A program made the position numbers and the translations under genes. A DNA stretch of 17,762 nucleotides from Pinguiococcus pyrenoidosus (Eukaryota > Sar > Pinguiophyceae > Pinguiochrysidales > Pinguiochrysidaceae). Shown piece by piece: positions 17,747-17,762 of the stretch. The DNA lies in contig JAAMXY010001787.1 in the NCBI GenBank assembly GCA_019677205.1, positions 1-17,762 on the forward strand, given 5' to 3'. The notes beneath the pieces are model-generated. The model did not search any database. It saw nothing but the letters and a program-made list of their open reading frames with translations, and was not told where the DNA came from. Each line of letters begins with the position of its first letter. Position 1 is the first letter of the stretch.

Positions 17747-17762
17747 CGGGGGGGGGGGGGGG
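17747..17762 (+). repeat. Poly-G run at window edge
   Basis: The last bases are an uninterrupted run of G, preceded by GGGC. Homopolymer G runs at an edge are common sequencing or assembly end artefacts, though a genuine G-tract cannot be excluded. Confidence 0.7.

Noticed and set aside
1-17762. CRISPR array, transposon, phage or defence system
   Set aside because: No spaced direct repeats, terminal inverted repeats with a transposase, integrase or reverse transcriptase motifs were seen on either strand.

Overview
The window is nuclear DNA of a eukaryote. A spliced WD-repeat gene and other genes carry short GT–AG introns (55–190 nt), a tRNA-Leu has a nuclear-type intron after position 37, and there is a nuclear-encoded mitochondrial processing peptidase. 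Coding DNA is GC-rich, genes are closely packed on alternating strands, and intron density is uneven. This fits a compact protist or algal genome, but the species cannot be named from the sequence. The run of 14–16 G at the right edge looks like a contig end.

Layout, left to right. Positions 1–39 may hold the last codons of a gene cut by the window. Positions 40–807 are non-coding, with an AT-rich part that can form a hairpin. A seven-exon gene (808–2594, +) encodes a WD-repeat protein resembling the propeller of the plant ZFWD family. It converges on an intronless MPP-beta gene (2780–4327, −), with microsatellites between them. An intron-containing tRNA-Leu(AAG) (4471–4577, +) lies in the divergent gap before a secreted or type I membrane kelch protein (4746–6188, +). 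That gene converges on an unrecognised acidic protein gene (6457–7714, −, probably three exons). A 464-bp divergent gap then leads to a 1880-residue single-ORF coiled-coil protein (8179–13821, +). A (CT)40 tract separates it from a two-exon gamma-glutamyltransferase-family gene (14200–16166, +). The window ends with a four-exon gene of unknown function (16668–17720, −), possibly cut at its 5' end.

The genes do not form an operon or a dedicated system; they look like ordinary neighbours in a small eukaryotic genome: mitochondrial protein import, glutathione or gamma-glutamyl metabolism, a WD scaffold, a surface kelch protein and several lineage-specific proteins. No mobile element, CRISPR array or defence system was seen. 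The most interesting items are the huge coiled-coil protein with an EF-hand-like loop, the bacterial-looking GGT with a signal peptide, the self-complementary tRNA intron, and the two spliced orphan genes.
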